NCBI GenBank assembly: GCA_963752695.1
Contig: CAVVZB010000002.1
Location: 868,001-932,000, forward strand
Source: Bog-113 sp963752695
GTDB taxonomy: Bacteria > Acidobacteriota > Terriglobia > Bryobacterales > Bryobacteraceae
DNA length: 64,000 bases
Direction of reading: 5' to 3'
The stretch's first letter is position 1. Each line of letters opens with the position of its first letter. Below are positions 43,163-52,074 of this stretch, one piece after another. The position numbers were made by a program, and so were the translations under genes. The notes beneath the pieces are model-generated. The model was not told the origin of the DNA and searched no databases. It was given only the letters and a program-made list of their open reading frames with translations.

Positions 43163-45405
43163 GAGAACCCCTCCTTGGCGAGAGGAAGCGAGCGGACGCG
43201 TTTTCCGGAAGCGGCAAAAATGGCGTTGCAGACGGCGGGTAGCAGCGGGGGCAGCGACGGTTCGCCGAGGCCTGTAGGAGCGTTGTCGGTCTTCAGGAAA
43301 TGTACTTCGATTTGGGGTGCCTGACGCATGCGCAGCAAGGTGTGGCGATCGTAATTAGTTTCGACAACGCGCCCGGCATCGAGGGTAATTGCCTGCCCCA
43401 TCAGTTCACTGAGGCCGTCGATGACTCCGCCTTGAACTTGCGCTTCCGCGCCGCTGGGATTGATGATCTGACTGCCGACATCGCCCACAACCCAGACTTT
43501 ATTGACCTTGATTTGGTTCTTGGCGTTGACGGAGACCTCGGCGATATGCGCGAAGTAACCCTGGAAACTATAGTGGAAAGAGACTCCGAGCCCGGTGCCC
43601 GCCGGAAGCTGGCGCTTGCCCCAGCCCGCCTTCTCGGCAACGAGCGTGAGGGCGTTGGTCATGCGGCCCGCGTTATAGTTCATCTTACTTTTCTCGGCAG
43701 CAGAGGGGCGCGGCTCGTTTTCGACCTTGGGCTTGGCCGCAGCCTTAACGTTTTCCTTGCCGGGTCCAGCGAGTAAGGCCAGACGGAATTGCAAGGGGTC
43801 CTGATTCGCGGCATGGGCCAGCTCATCGAGGAACGACTGCATGACGAAGCAGATGGCGTTGTGACCGGGCGCGCGAAGAGCACCGGTCTTGAGCCGTAGC
43901 GGCATCACCGACGAGCCCATCGCGAAGTTGGGGACGAAGCCGGCGGGAAATTCATTAGGGCTGATTTGAGCCGAAGCCGCGAACTTATCGCCATCGCCGT
44001 AACTGACGAAATGGTTTTGCCAGGCGACGATGTTGCCAGAGCTATCCACACCACCTTTCAAGAAGTGGAAGCCTCCGGGACGATAGTAATCGTGGGTCAT
44101 GTCGTCCTCGCGCGTCCAGAGGAGCTTGATGGGAGCGCCGGCAACCTTAGAGATCCAAGCCGACTCCGCCATCAGATCGTTGTAAAGACCGCGACCGAAC
44201 GAACCGCCCGCGCGGAGCATGTGAACGGTGATATCGGATTCCGGGATTCCGAGCGTTTTCGAGACCAATCCGCGGCCACCGCCGGGAGTTTGACTCGTCG
44301 TCCAGATTTCGACTTTGCCGTCCTTGAAAAGCGCGGTGCAGTTACGAGGCTCGAGCGGCGCGTGCGAGATGAAGGGATAGGAGTAAGCGGCGTCGATCGT
44401 CTTGGAAGCGGATTTCCAAGCGTCATCCACATTGCCATCGGTCTTTAGTTTGCGAGCTGGGCCAGCGGTGTTGAAGTCCTGGGCGCGCTTGGCGAATTCG
44501 ACACTGCTCTGGCCGGAGATCTCGCCTGTTTCCCAGGTGACTGCGAGTTTCTTACGGGCCGATTGCGCCTGCCACCAGGAATCGGCGACGATGGCGACAC
44601 CAGGCTCAAGGCCCGGTTCGGGTTCGATGATGGTACCGGTTTTCACCTGGCCTTCGACGATGAAGGCTCTGCGCACGCCGGGCATTTGTTGGATCTGGTC
44701 GAGATTGGCGGTCTTCACTTTGCCGCCGAATACCGGGCATTTTTGGAAGACGGCGTAGAGCATGCCGGGCATAGTGAAGTCGATGCCGAAGATCGGCTTG
44801 CCGGCGACGATGTCCGGGAGGTCGACACTGCGGGTTGAGACCCCGATGATTTTGAAATCTTTGCCGTCCTTGAGCTTGAGGGCTTTCAGGTCAGGAGGCG
44901 GAAGAGTGGCGGCGGTGGCGGCAAGTTCGCCATACCCGAGAGAACGATCGGTGTTGCGGTGGTAGACGCGTCCGGAGGCGGCATAGCACTCCGATTCGGG
45001 GACGCCCCAAGTCTTCGCGGCGGCGGCGATTAGAAGCGTGCGGCCAGCGGCCCCAACCTGCCGCATGGGAACCCAATTGTTGGAAGCCGCGAAGCTGCCA
45101 CCGGTGAACTGCACGCCGTACTTGGCGTCGAGATCGCCTTGCTCGACGTGAACCGTTTTCCAATCGACTTCCAACTCTTCGGCAATGAGCATCGGCAGCA
45201 TGGTCTTAATGCCCTGCCCGATTTCCGGATTTCGCGAGATCAGCGTGACACCGCCATCGGAAGCAATCTTGATGAACGCGCTTGGCGTTAACGGCGGAGG
45301 CGCGGGCTGCTGCGCCAAAAGCGGAGTGTGCGGGACCAAGCCGAGAAGCATTCCACCGCCCGAGATGGCGGTGACTTGGATGAAGGATCGGCGATTCACT
45401 AGCAT
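43153..45405 (-). CDS. Isoquinoline 1-oxidoreductase-like molybdopterin subunit (IorB/xanthine dehydrogenase family)
   Basis: 750 residues from ATG 45405, preceded by AAAGGAG. A twin-arginine signal (NRRSFIQVTAISGGGMLLG) targets it to the periplasm. Mo-cofactor domain signatures include EIGQGIKTMLPMLIAEELEV, QFTGGSFAASNNWVPMRQ, ALRAPGHNAICFVMQSFLDE and the late TGLGEPSLPPLLPAVCNAI that holds the GxGE catalytic Glu. Enzymes of this type hydroxylate N-heterocycles or oxidise aldehydes. Together with the 2Fe-2S subunit upstream it forms a two-subunit enzyme without an FAD subunit. Substrate not predictable. Confidence 0.9.
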   Translation of the reverse strand: MLVNRRSFIQVTAISGGGMLLGLVPHTPLLAQQPAPPPLTPSAFIKIASDGGVTLISRNPEIGQGIKTMLPMLIAEELEVDWKTVHVEQGDLDAKYGVQFTGGSFAASNNWVPMRQVGAAGRTLLIAAAAKTWGVPESECYAASGRVYHRNTDRSLGYGELAATAATLPPPDLKALKLKDGKDFKIIGVSTRSVDLPDIVAGKPIFGIDFTMPGMLYAVFQKCPVFGGKVKTANLDQIQQMPGVRRAFIVEGQVKTGTIIEPEPGLEPGVAIVADSWWQAQSARKKLAVTWETGEISGQSSVEFAKRAQDFNTAGPARKLKTDGNVDDAWKSASKTIDAAYSYPFISHAPLEPRNCTALFKDGKVEIWTTSQTPGGGRGLVSKTLGIPESDITVHMLRAGGSFGRGLYNDLMAESAWISKVAGAPIKLLWTREDDMTHDYYRPGGFHFLKGGVDSSGNIVAWQNHFVSYGDGDKFAASAQISPNEFPAGFVPNFAMGSSVMPLRLKTGALRAPGHNAICFVMQSFLDELAHAANQDPLQFRLALLAGPGKENVKAAAKPKVENEPRPSAAEKSKMNYNAGRMTNALTLVAEKAGWGKRQLPAGTGLGVSFHYSFQGYFAHIAEVSVNAKNQIKVNKVWVVGDVGSQIINPSGAEAQVQGGVIDGLSELMGQAITLDAGRVVETNYDRHTLLRMRQAPQIEVHFLKTDNAPTGLGEPSLPPLLPAVCNAIFAASGKRVRSLPLAKEGFSWA

Positions 45406-45415
45406 GGCTGCTCCT

Positions 45416-45886
45416 TTAGGCTTTCTGCGCGACGCCCGCATTGGCGGCCTGATGGATGGCTTGCCGGATACGGAGGTAGGTTCCGCAGCGGCAAAGGTTG
45501 CCACTCATGGCGGAATCGATGTCCTGATCGGTCGGTTTGGGATGTTTGGCCAGCAGGGCGGCGGCGGACATGATCTGGCCGGCTTGGCAGTAGCCGCATT
45601 GTGGAACGTCGAAGTCCGCCCAGGCGACTTGGAGCGGGTGCGCGGCGTTCGGCGAGAGCCCTTCCAGGGTAGTAATTTTGGCGTTCGCGGCGTTGGAGAC
45701 CAGGGTGGTGCAACTGCGCACTGCCTCGCCATTCATGTGGACGGTGCAGGCGCCGCACTGACCGATGCCACATCCGTACTTGGTTCCCTTGAGGTTGAGT
45801 ACATCGCGAATGACCCACAGCAGCGGGGTGTCTGGGGCAACGTCGACCGTGGTGGAACGGCCGTTAACAGAGATCTGAAACGACAT
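45416..45886 (-). CDS. 2Fe-2S subunit of molybdenum hydroxylase (IorA-like)
   Basis: 156 residues from ATG 45886 (AAGAGG upstream). The plant-type ferredoxin half has GTKYGCGIGQCGACTVHMNG and a fourth Cys in AVRSC; the C-terminal helical half has CGYCQAGQIMSAAALL and SGNLCRCGTYLRIRQAI for the second cluster. It passes electrons from the Mo site to an acceptor, in IorAB-type enzymes often a membrane cytochrome. Ten bases separate it from iorB. Divergent from glgC. Confidence 0.92.
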   Translation of the reverse strand: MSFQISVNGRSTTVDVAPDTPLLWVIRDVLNLKGTKYGCGIGQCGACTVHMNGEAVRSCTTLVSNAANAKITTLEGLSPNAAHPLQVAWADFDVPQCGYCQAGQIMSAAALLAKHPKPTDQDIDSAMSGNLCRCGTYLRIRQAIHQAANAGVAQKA

Positions 45887-45981
45887 GGCTACCTCTTGCC
45901 AACTAGAATACTCTTTCGTCACGGGTGCAGCGGAAAAGGGCCGATTCGGGGGCTTCTTGCGCATTCACGGAGAATTCACTC

Positions 45982-46010
45982 TTGCCTGTAGGCGTTCGGT
46001 GTAGTCTAAT
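45982..46010 (+). promoter_or_regulatory. Putative sigma-70-type promoter of glgC
   Basis: TTGCCT (45982-45987), a 17-base spacer and TCTAAT (46005-46010). The -10 matches the consensus at five of six positions. Transcription would begin only about five bases before ATG 46022, so the transcript would be nearly leaderless although GGCGGAG lies before the start. Confidence 0.45.
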
Positions 46011-46021
46011 GGCGGAGCTAT

Positions 46022-47275
46022 ATGCAACTTCGCGTACTGGGAATCGTGCTGGCGGGTGGCAAGGGAACCCGTTTATATCCACTGACAAAAGAGCGGGCGA
46101 AACCGGCGGTGCCGTTCGGCGGCAAGTACCGCATTGTCGACTTCGTGCTGAGCAACTTTATCAATTCCGGGATCTACTCGATCTACGTATTGACCCAGTT
46201 CCGGAGCCAGTCGCTCCTGCAGCATTTGAGTGAAGGCTGGCAGTTCGGCAGTCTGCTGAGAAACCAGTTCGTGATACCGGTGCCTGCGCAGATGCGGTCG
46301 CCCGGGGAGACCTGGTATCAGGGGACGGCCGACGCCATCTTTCAGAACCTGAACTTGCTGGAGCAGGCGAATCCGCACGTGGTGGCGATCTTCGGGGCCG
46401 ACCATATCTACCGGATGAACATCGCATCCATGGTGGAGTTTCACGAGCAGCGGAAGGCGGCCTGCACGGTGGCGGCGATCCCGGTACATAAGCAGTACGC
46501 GCACGAGTTCGGAGTGATCGAGACGGACGATAGCGGGCGCATTGTCGCATTCCACGAGAAGAATCCTAATGCTCCGACCATACCGGGGCGTCCCGACCAT
46601 GTATTTGCTTCGATGGGTAACTATATCTTCTCGTCGCGGACGCTGATTAACGAATTGATCGCTGATGCGGCGAACGAAGACAGTTCGCATGACTTCGGGC
46701 GGGATATCTTACCGAAGCTAGTCAAGAAAGAAGAAGTGTACGCCTATGACTTCCAGACGAATAAAATTCCGGGTGAGCCGGAAGGGCAACCATCTTACTG
46801 GCGCGACGTCGGCACCATCGATGCGTACTACGAAGCCAACATGGATCTGAAGGCGGTATCGCCCGAACTGAATCTATATAACCGGGAATGGCCGTTGCGC
46901 ACGACGGGGTTCCCTGACCCGCCGGCTAAGTGCTGTTTCGACATGGAAGACCGGCGCGGGTTAGCGATCGACTCGGTAGTCTCGGGCGGCTGCATCTTAT
47001 CCGGCGGCATGGTTCGGAACTCAGTTCTCTCGCGCGGCGTGAAGGTGCACAGCGGCGCGGTGGTGGAAGACTCCATCATTTTAGATAACTGCGATATCGG
47101 GCGGCGGGCACGAGTGAAGAACGCCATTCTGGATAAGAACGTGCGAATTCCGGAAGACGCGCGGGTGGGATACGATCTGGAAAAAGACCGTAAGTTGTAT
47201 CACGTGACTGAGTCCGGGATCGTGGTGATCGAAGGTCTACGGTCGAGCGTCAGTATATCGACAGTAGCGATATAG
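46022..47275 (+). CDS. glgC: Glucose-1-phosphate adenylyltransferase GlgC
   Basis: 417 residues. Nucleotidyltransferase domain: GIVLAGGKGTRLYPLTKERA, PAVPFGGKYRIVDFVLSNFI, then WYQGTADAIFQNL and VAIFGADHIYRMN. The C-terminal left-handed helix region follows (SVVSGGCILSGGMVRNSVLS). It makes ADP-glucose for glycogen synthesis, the usual point of allosteric control. Other glg genes are not in the window. Its 3' end stands 12 bases from the convergent YkgJ-type gene. Confidence 0.95.
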   Translation: MQLRVLGIVLAGGKGTRLYPLTKERAKPAVPFGGKYRIVDFVLSNFINSGIYSIYVLTQFRSQSLLQHLSEGWQFGSLLRNQFVIPVPAQMRSPGETWYQGTADAIFQNLNLLEQANPHVVAIFGADHIYRMNIASMVEFHEQRKAACTVAAIPVHKQYAHEFGVIETDDSGRIVAFHEKNPNAPTIPGRPDHVFASMGNYIFSSRTLINELIADAANEDSSHDFGRDILPKLVKKEEVYAYDFQTNKIPGEPEGQPSYWRDVGTIDAYYEANMDLKAVSPELNLYNREWPLRTTGFPDPPAKCCFDMEDRRGLAIDSVVSGGCILSGGMVRNSVLSRGVKVHSGAVVEDSIILDNCDIGRRARVKNAILDKNVRIPEDARVGYDLEKDRKLYHVTESGIVVIEGLRSSVSISTVAI

Positions 47276-47287
47276 GTTAGTTGCAAG

Positions 47288-47791
47288 TTAGCGTGTAAAG
47301 CCGGTTTCCGCCTTGAATGCTTCAAGGGAGTTATATACGATCGGGCAGTAACAAGCGCGATCGACAAACTCCCACATGCGGCTAACGATGGAACCGGCCC
47401 CACGGACCACGTGCGGGAAGTCTTCGCAGTTAGCTGGGCGGGAGTCATAGATCAGGCATAAGTTGCCGTCAAGAAACACACAACCTTGCTCAGTGCGTTT
47501 GAGTATCAAGCCCTCGGTATCGCTCTGCATTGTATAGTCATCCAGGAACCGGCCCGGTTTCATGCGCAACGATTTAGATATGTTCTCCACGTCGCGAGTA
47601 GTTAGTTTAACGGTGGCGACGCGGCAGCAGTTGGCGCAGGTTGTGCAGTCGATCTGATCTTCGACGCCGACCGCGATGCGGCGCAGGATGCGATCGGAGT
47701 GATCGTAGGATTTCAGGTACTTACGGAAGCGCTCGTTCTCCGGGCGTTTTTTCTCCCCCAAGGTCTTGATTTGAATTAAGTCGGTCAGCAC
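47288..47791 (-). CDS. YkgJ family Cys-cluster protein (putative zinc or iron binding)
   Basis: 167 residues. Cys pattern CTTCANCCRVATV at the start, GCVFLDGNLCLIYDSRPANC in the middle and FVDRACYCPIV near the end is that of YkgJ (CxxCxxCC) proteins, thought to bind a metal or an Fe-S cluster; their function is unknown. ATG 47791 lies seven bases inside the end of the amine oxidase gene, so it is the last gene of lepA-oxidase-ykgJ. Confidence 0.85.
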   Translation of the reverse strand: MLTDLIQIKTLGEKKRPENERFRKYLKSYDHSDRILRRIAVGVEDQIDCTTCANCCRVATVKLTTRDVENISKSLRMKPGRFLDDYTMQSDTEGLILKRTEQGCVFLDGNLCLIYDSRPANCEDFPHVVRGAGSIVSRMWEFVDRACYCPIVYNSLEAFKAETGFTR

Positions 47792-49059
47792 TGGAATGCC
47801 TGTAGGATATCGCGGGCGGCGCGATAGCCGGTGGCAACAGCGCCGTGCACAGTGGCGCTATGTCCGTTGGTTTCGGTCGCTTCACCGGCGAAGAAGAGAG
47901 TGTTTTCGATCGGCTCGGCAAGCTGGCGGCGGGCGTCCAAATGTCCAGCGAGAGCGTAGCTGTAGGCACCGCGAGAGAACGGGTCGGCATACCAGTCGTG
48001 GAGATGCCAGGCGCGGACGAGCGGGGCGACGCCGGTGCCGGTGATTCGGGAGAGGGACTGGATGGCGGCTTGGGCGATTTCGGGTTGCGTACGGCCGAGC
48101 AAGGTTGCGGTCGGCGGGCCCGCCGACCAGGCAGTGAGCAGCGGAGCGCGGACAGGTAAGGAGGTCCACCAGGTGGGAAAGACTTGGTCATCGGTGAACA
48201 GAAACGCGGCATCGCGGAGGCCGTCGATTTCTTCCCAGAACGGGTGTGAGAAACGGAGCACGACGCGGAAGACCTGTCCGTTGGCGATGTGCGGGACGGC
48301 GCTAGCAAGGATCGGCGGCACCGGCGAAAACTGAACCGACCCGTGTTGCAGGACCCCGATAGGGAGGGTGACAACGCAGGCCCGCGCGGTGAACGCGATG
48401 GGGTTCCCGGCGGTGTGGACGGTAACTTTGCCGGGGGACCACGCGATGTTTTCCACCGGGTGGTTCAGGAGAATGGACCGGCCGGGGGAGCCGCAAACTT
48501 GTGCAATGATGTGCGGAATTTGCGAATATCCGTTTTGCACACGGGAGTGGTGGCCGCGATCGATGGCGCGGGCCGCGCGTCCGTCCTGGGCAATGGATGC
48601 GATGCTGATGCGATCGGCGTAAGCGGCATTAAAACCTTCGACATAGCGGGTGGCGGCGCGCTTCAAAGCCTTGCTTGCCGTGGTGTGCTGGAGGAAACTG
48701 GACCAGCTCTCATCCGGCAGTCCGGGAGCATCAAGAAGGCCTAGTAGCTCTTGTGCATCGGATTCGGAATCGTCCGACTTCCAGACACCGTTTTGAAGGG
48801 TGCTCGTCTCAGCAGCGGCGTCGCAGAGCATCAGGTTGGCGCGTTCGACCAGGTCGAGAGTTTCGGGTGGACTGCCATGAACGAACTCGGCGCCGAGCTC
48901 AATGGGCACGGGACAAAGCGGATCGTGGAGAGTAAAGACGCGGCCGCCTAAACGGGAACGTGCTTCCAGGCAGAGGACTTTGACGCCAGCGCGCTCCAGG
49001 TGCGCAGTGGCCGCCAGACCGGCGACCCCTGCCCCGATAACCAAAACGTCACAAGTCAC
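47785..49059 (-). CDS. Flavin-containing monoamine oxidase family protein
   Basis: 424 residues from GTG 49059. FAD site CDVLVIGAGVAGLAATAHLE, then CLEARSRLGGRVFTLHD and the family C-terminal FFAGEATETNGHSATVHGAV. It probably oxidises an amine, using oxygen; the substrate is unknown. No signal peptide. The gene begins six bases after the lepA stop. Confidence 0.9.
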   Translation of the reverse strand: MTCDVLVIGAGVAGLAATAHLERAGVKVLCLEARSRLGGRVFTLHDPLCPVPIELGAEFVHGSPPETLDLVERANLMLCDAAAETSTLQNGVWKSDDSESDAQELLGLLDAPGLPDESWSSFLQHTTASKALKRAATRYVEGFNAAYADRISIASIAQDGRAARAIDRGHHSRVQNGYSQIPHIIAQVCGSPGRSILLNHPVENIAWSPGKVTVHTAGNPIAFTARACVVTLPIGVLQHGSVQFSPVPPILASAVPHIANGQVFRVVLRFSHPFWEEIDGLRDAAFLFTDDQVFPTWWTSLPVRAPLLTAWSAGPPTATLLGRTQPEIAQAAIQSLSRITGTGVAPLVRAWHLHDWYADPFSRGAYSYALAGHLDARRQLAEPIENTLFFAGEATETNGHSATVHGAVATGYRAARDILQAFQC

Positions 49060-49065
49060 AGGAGG

Positions 49066-50880
49066 CTAGTCGTCCGATTCGATGTTGCCGACCTTGAGAA
49101 CGGCCAGGAACGCTTCCTGCGGAATATCGACCGACCCGACGCGCTTCATTCGTTTCTTACCCTCTTTTTGCTTCTCGAGCAACTTGCGTTTGCGAGAGAT
49201 ATCGCCGCCGTAACACTTTGCGAGCACATTTTTGCGCATGGCCGCGATGGTTTCACGTGCAACAATTTTGTTCCCGATGGCGGCTTGGAGAGCAATTTCA
49301 AACATTTGGCGCGGAATTAGCTTCCGCATCCTCTCAATCAAGGTCTTACCACGCTCATAGGCGAAATCGCGGTGCACGATGATCGAAAGGGCGTCGACCG
49401 GCTCGGAGGCGACTAAGACATCGAGCCGAACCATGGGAGAAATGCGGAATCCGGCGAGGTGATAGTCGAGCGACGCATAGCCCTTGGAGACGGATTTCAG
49501 GCGGTCGTAGAAGTCCATCACGACTTCGTTGAGGGGCATTTCGTAAAGGAGCAGAACGCGTCCTGCGCCGATGTACTCGAATTTCTTCTGTATACCGCGC
49601 TTTTCCTCAAGTAAAGCTAGAATCCCGCCAAGGAAGTCTTCGCGGGTGATGACGCTGGCGTCGATGATGGGCTCTTCAATCTGTTTGATGGCGGAGGGGT
49701 CAGGAAAGCGGGTGGGGTTATCGACCTCGAGAACGTCGCCCTTAGTAGTCGTAACTTTGTAGCGAACACCGGGCGCGGTGGTGATCAGGTCAATTTTGAA
49801 CTCGCGTTCGAGGCGTTCCTGGACGATTTCGAGGTGAAGGAGACCGAGGAAGCCGCAGCGAAAGCCGAAGCCGAGAGCGACGGAGTTTTCGGGCTCGAAG
49901 TTGAACGCGCTGTCATTTAGACGAAGTTTTTCGAGGGCGTCACGGAGCAGGCCATGTTCGTGGGACTCGACCGGGTAGAGGCCGGCGAAGACCATGGGCT
50001 TGATTTCCTCGAAGCCGGGCAGAGCTTCGGTTGCGGGGTTCTCATGATCGGTGATGGTGTCGCCGATCTGCGCGTCGGAAACGGTCTTGATATTGGCAAA
50101 GAGGTAACCGACTTCGCCGGCGGAAAGTTCCGGCGCGGGGATAGCTTTGGGCGACTGATAGCCGAGACCTTCGACCTCATAGATCTGGCCAAGCGCCATC
50201 AAGCGGATTTTCTGGTGAAGCTTGATTCGGCCCTCAACGACTTTCATGAGGATGATGACGCCGCGATAGGGGTCGAACCAAGAATCGAAGATCAGAGCGC
50301 GGAGCGGGGCGTCGGGGGAACCGATGGGCGGAGGAACGCGGCGGACGACGGCTTCCAGGGTTTCGTGGATGCCGATGCCTTGTTTGGCGCTGACAAGAAG
50401 AGCGTCAGTGGCATCGAGGCCGATGACCTGTTCAATCTGTTCGCGAATGCGCTCGGGCTCGGCGGACGGGAGATCGATTTTATTAATAACGGGAATGATT
50501 TCGAGATTGTGGTGGAGCGCGAGGTAGGTATTGGCGAGTGTTTGGGCTTCGACGCCTTGGGAGGCATCGACGACGAGGAGCGCACCTTCGCAGGCTTGCA
50601 GGCTGCGCGAGACTTCGTAGGAGAAATCGACATGGCCGGGGGTGTCGATGAGGTTGAGCTGATAATCCTGGCCGTCATCGGCGCGGTAATTGAGGCGCAC
50701 GGCGTGGGCTTTGATGGTGATGCCGCGTTCGCGCTCGAGGTCCATGGAATCGAGCACCTGGGCCATCATCTCGCGTTGGGAGAGCGCGCCGGTGGATTCC
50801 AGGAGGCGGTCGGCGAGCGTACTTTTGCCGTGATCGATGTGCGCAATTATGGAGAAATTGCGGATGAAGGCGCGGTCCAT
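49066..50880 (-). CDS. lepA: Elongation factor 4 (LepA) GTPase
   Basis: 604 residues, full length. G1 SIIAHIDHGKSTLADRLL, switch region RERGITIKAHAVRLNY, G3 DTPGHVDFSYEVSRSL, G4 INKIDLP. The LepA-specific C-terminal domain is present (YASLDYHLAGFRISPMVRLD, then ARETIAAMRKNVLAKCYGGD). LepA acts on elongating or initiating ribosomes under stress. ATG 50880 has no clear ribosome-binding site. First gene of a three-gene unit with the amine oxidase and YkgJ-type genes. Confidence 0.97.
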   Translation of the reverse strand: MDRAFIRNFSIIAHIDHGKSTLADRLLESTGALSQREMMAQVLDSMDLERERGITIKAHAVRLNYRADDGQDYQLNLIDTPGHVDFSYEVSRSLQACEGALLVVDASQGVEAQTLANTYLALHHNLEIIPVINKIDLPSAEPERIREQIEQVIGLDATDALLVSAKQGIGIHETLEAVVRRVPPPIGSPDAPLRALIFDSWFDPYRGVIILMKVVEGRIKLHQKIRLMALGQIYEVEGLGYQSPKAIPAPELSAGEVGYLFANIKTVSDAQIGDTITDHENPATEALPGFEEIKPMVFAGLYPVESHEHGLLRDALEKLRLNDSAFNFEPENSVALGFGFRCGFLGLLHLEIVQERLEREFKIDLITTAPGVRYKVTTTKGDVLEVDNPTRFPDPSAIKQIEEPIIDASVITREDFLGGILALLEEKRGIQKKFEYIGAGRVLLLYEMPLNEVVMDFYDRLKSVSKGYASLDYHLAGFRISPMVRLDVLVASEPVDALSIIVHRDFAYERGKTLIERMRKLIPRQMFEIALQAAIGNKIVARETIAAMRKNVLAKCYGGDISRKRKLLEKQKEGKKRMKRVGSVDIPQEAFLAVLKVGNIESDD

Positions 50881-51224
50881 GCAGGGTGGGAGGGGCTCGG
50901 TAAGTTCCAGTGTCCCATATGGATTGAAGTGGGATCGGGTTTTGGTGCTGTGAGGTGGGTCGAGGTAGGAGATGGTTTTCCGGTGGGGCCGGATGAAGGC
51001 AACTATTGATAGCGGACTTACGTTGGGTCACGCCGTTTTGCAGTCTCAATTTCCCGATTGTTGACGATTCGCTCAGAGTCAACGGACGCAAGCGCGTTTA
51101 ACGGTACTGATCCTTCATGGCAACCCTAGGGGACGCAGAAGGCAGTACCGGTGCGAAAAGGAATTCACGTTGAAAGACTTGCCAATAAGCGTTTCCTTAT
51201 GCTCTTCTGTATAAGGGATCGCTT
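50881..51224. other. Intergenic region between lepA and the ArsR operon
   Basis: 344 bases with no gene recognised. It contains the lepA upstream region, a long stem-loop at 51102-51150, an eight-base palindrome CCCTAGGG in the loop, and the large palindrome over the arsR start. A change from chromosomal housekeeping genes to accessory-looking genes takes place here. Confidence 0.5.
51102..51150. other. Stem-loop between lepA and arsR
   Basis: CGGTACTG (51102-51109) and CCTTC (51112-51116) pair with GAAGG (51138-51142) and CAGTACCG (51143-51150): 13 pairs with a two-base bulge and a 21-base loop. No T-run follows. It could be an RNA hairpin, a remnant of a mobile element end or a binding site. 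Confidence 0.4.
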
Positions 51225-51226
51225 AT
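51185..51226 (+). promoter_or_regulatory. Large palindrome covering promoter, ribosome-binding site and start of the ArsR-type gene
   Basis: Arms 51185-51200 and 51211-51226 are symmetric about 51205.5: ATAAGCG and CCTTAT pair with ATAAGG and CGCTTAT, 14 of 16 positions matching, around a ten-base centre. The right arm contains TATAAG (-10-like), AAGGGA (ribosome-binding site) and the first two bases of ATG 51225. Best explained as the autorepressor site of the ArsR protein; as RNA the same hairpin would hide the ribosome-binding site. Confidence 0.6.
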
Positions 51227-51581
51227 GCCAACCGAAGAACTCATCTTTCGAGCCATCGCTCACCCCGCCCGCCGTAACATGCTCGCGATGCTGGCGGAGT
51301 CCTCTCTGTCTGTAAAGGAACTGACCGCTCGCTTCACGATGTCACAACCCGCCGTTTCGCAGCACTTGAAGGAACTCCGCGAAGCTGAGCTCGTTTCTTC
51401 AGACAGGGACGGACTTGAACAGCGTTATCGGTTAACGCCCCAGCCTCTTCGCTATGTTATTCGCTGGGCAGAGCGCTATAAGGTGCTGGTCGATCCAGCC
51501 GGACACCTGTGGTCCTTCGTCGGGACTTCTGAGAAGCCGATGAAGAACCCACACAGCAAAAGGAGTAAGCATGGCGGTTGA
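51225..51581 (+). CDS. ArsR-family transcriptional regulator (non-metal type)
   Basis: 118 residues. Winged HTH: FRAIAHPARRNMLAMLAESS, then SVKELTARFTMSQPAVSQHL as the recognition region, and ERYKVL near the end. The Cys ligands of metal-sensing ArsR proteins are absent, so it is of the type that controls neighbouring VOC or SRPBCC genes. Its stop overlaps the VOC gene by 11 bases. The operator-like palindrome over its start suggests autorepression of the three-gene operon. Confidence 0.9.
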   Translation: MPTEELIFRAIAHPARRNMLAMLAESSLSVKELTARFTMSQPAVSQHLKELREAELVSSDRDGLEQRYRLTPQPLRYVIRWAERYKVLVDPAGHLWSFVGTSEKPMKNPHSKRSKHGG

Positions 51582-52074
51582 AGGGTCGGTGCCTCACATG
51601 GGGCAGATTGTTCCGCATCTGGTCGTGCGCGATACGGAAGAGGCGTTGGCATTTTACGAACGGGCTTTCGGCGCGGAACTGCTCTATCGTTCCGCATCCC
51701 CCAGCGGTACGGGCGAACATCTTCATTTGAAGATTTGGGGTTCGCTCATCCAGGTCTCGACAGAAGAGCCCCAGCAGAGAGAGCAACGAGTGGAAGGGGC
51801 GCTTCTCGCTTCGCCCGAAAGGCTTCAAGGCTCTACCTGCGTCTTCCAGGTTCGCGTAGACGATGTGGACCAGGCGTATGACCACGCCATCCGCGAAGGG
51901 GCATCTCCCGCATGGCCACCTACGGACATGTTCTGGGGAGACCGCTATGGATGGATTCGAGATCCCCAAGGACACGTGTGGGCACTCGCAACCGTAAAGG
52001 AAGTCCTGACACCCGAGGAAATCAGTTTGCGCCTGCGCGGGTTTGCCGAGCAGACGAAAGGAAACCAGCTATGA
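51571..52074 (+). CDS. VOC superfamily (glyoxalase/PhnB-like) protein
   Basis: 167 residues. The paired beta-alpha-beta modules are visible: VPHLVVRDTEEALAFYERAF GAE region at the start (split as VPHLVVRDTEEALAFYERAF) and the second module with CVFQVRVDDVDQAYDHAIRE, then DPQGHVWALA. Such proteins bind a metal and act as dioxygenases, glyoxalases or antibiotic-binding proteins; this PhnB-like group has no settled reaction. ATG 51571 overlaps arsR and has AAAGGAG upstream. The stop overlaps the next gene by four bases. Confidence 0.87.
   Translation: MAVEGSVPHMGQIVPHLVVRDTEEALAFYERAFGAELLYRSASPSGTGEHLHLKIWGSLIQVSTEEPQQREQRVEGALLASPERLQGSTCVFQVRVDDVDQAYDHAIREGASPAWPPTDMFWGDRYGWIRDPQGHVWALATVKEVLTPEEISLRLRGFAEQTKGNQL

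Noticed and set aside
49954..51009. 351-codon frame antisense to lepA
   Set aside because: It mirrors conserved lepA codons and shows no recognisable protein features.
51225..51581. ArsR as a metal or arsenic sensor
   Set aside because: The metal-binding Cys residues are missing and no ars or efflux gene is next to it.
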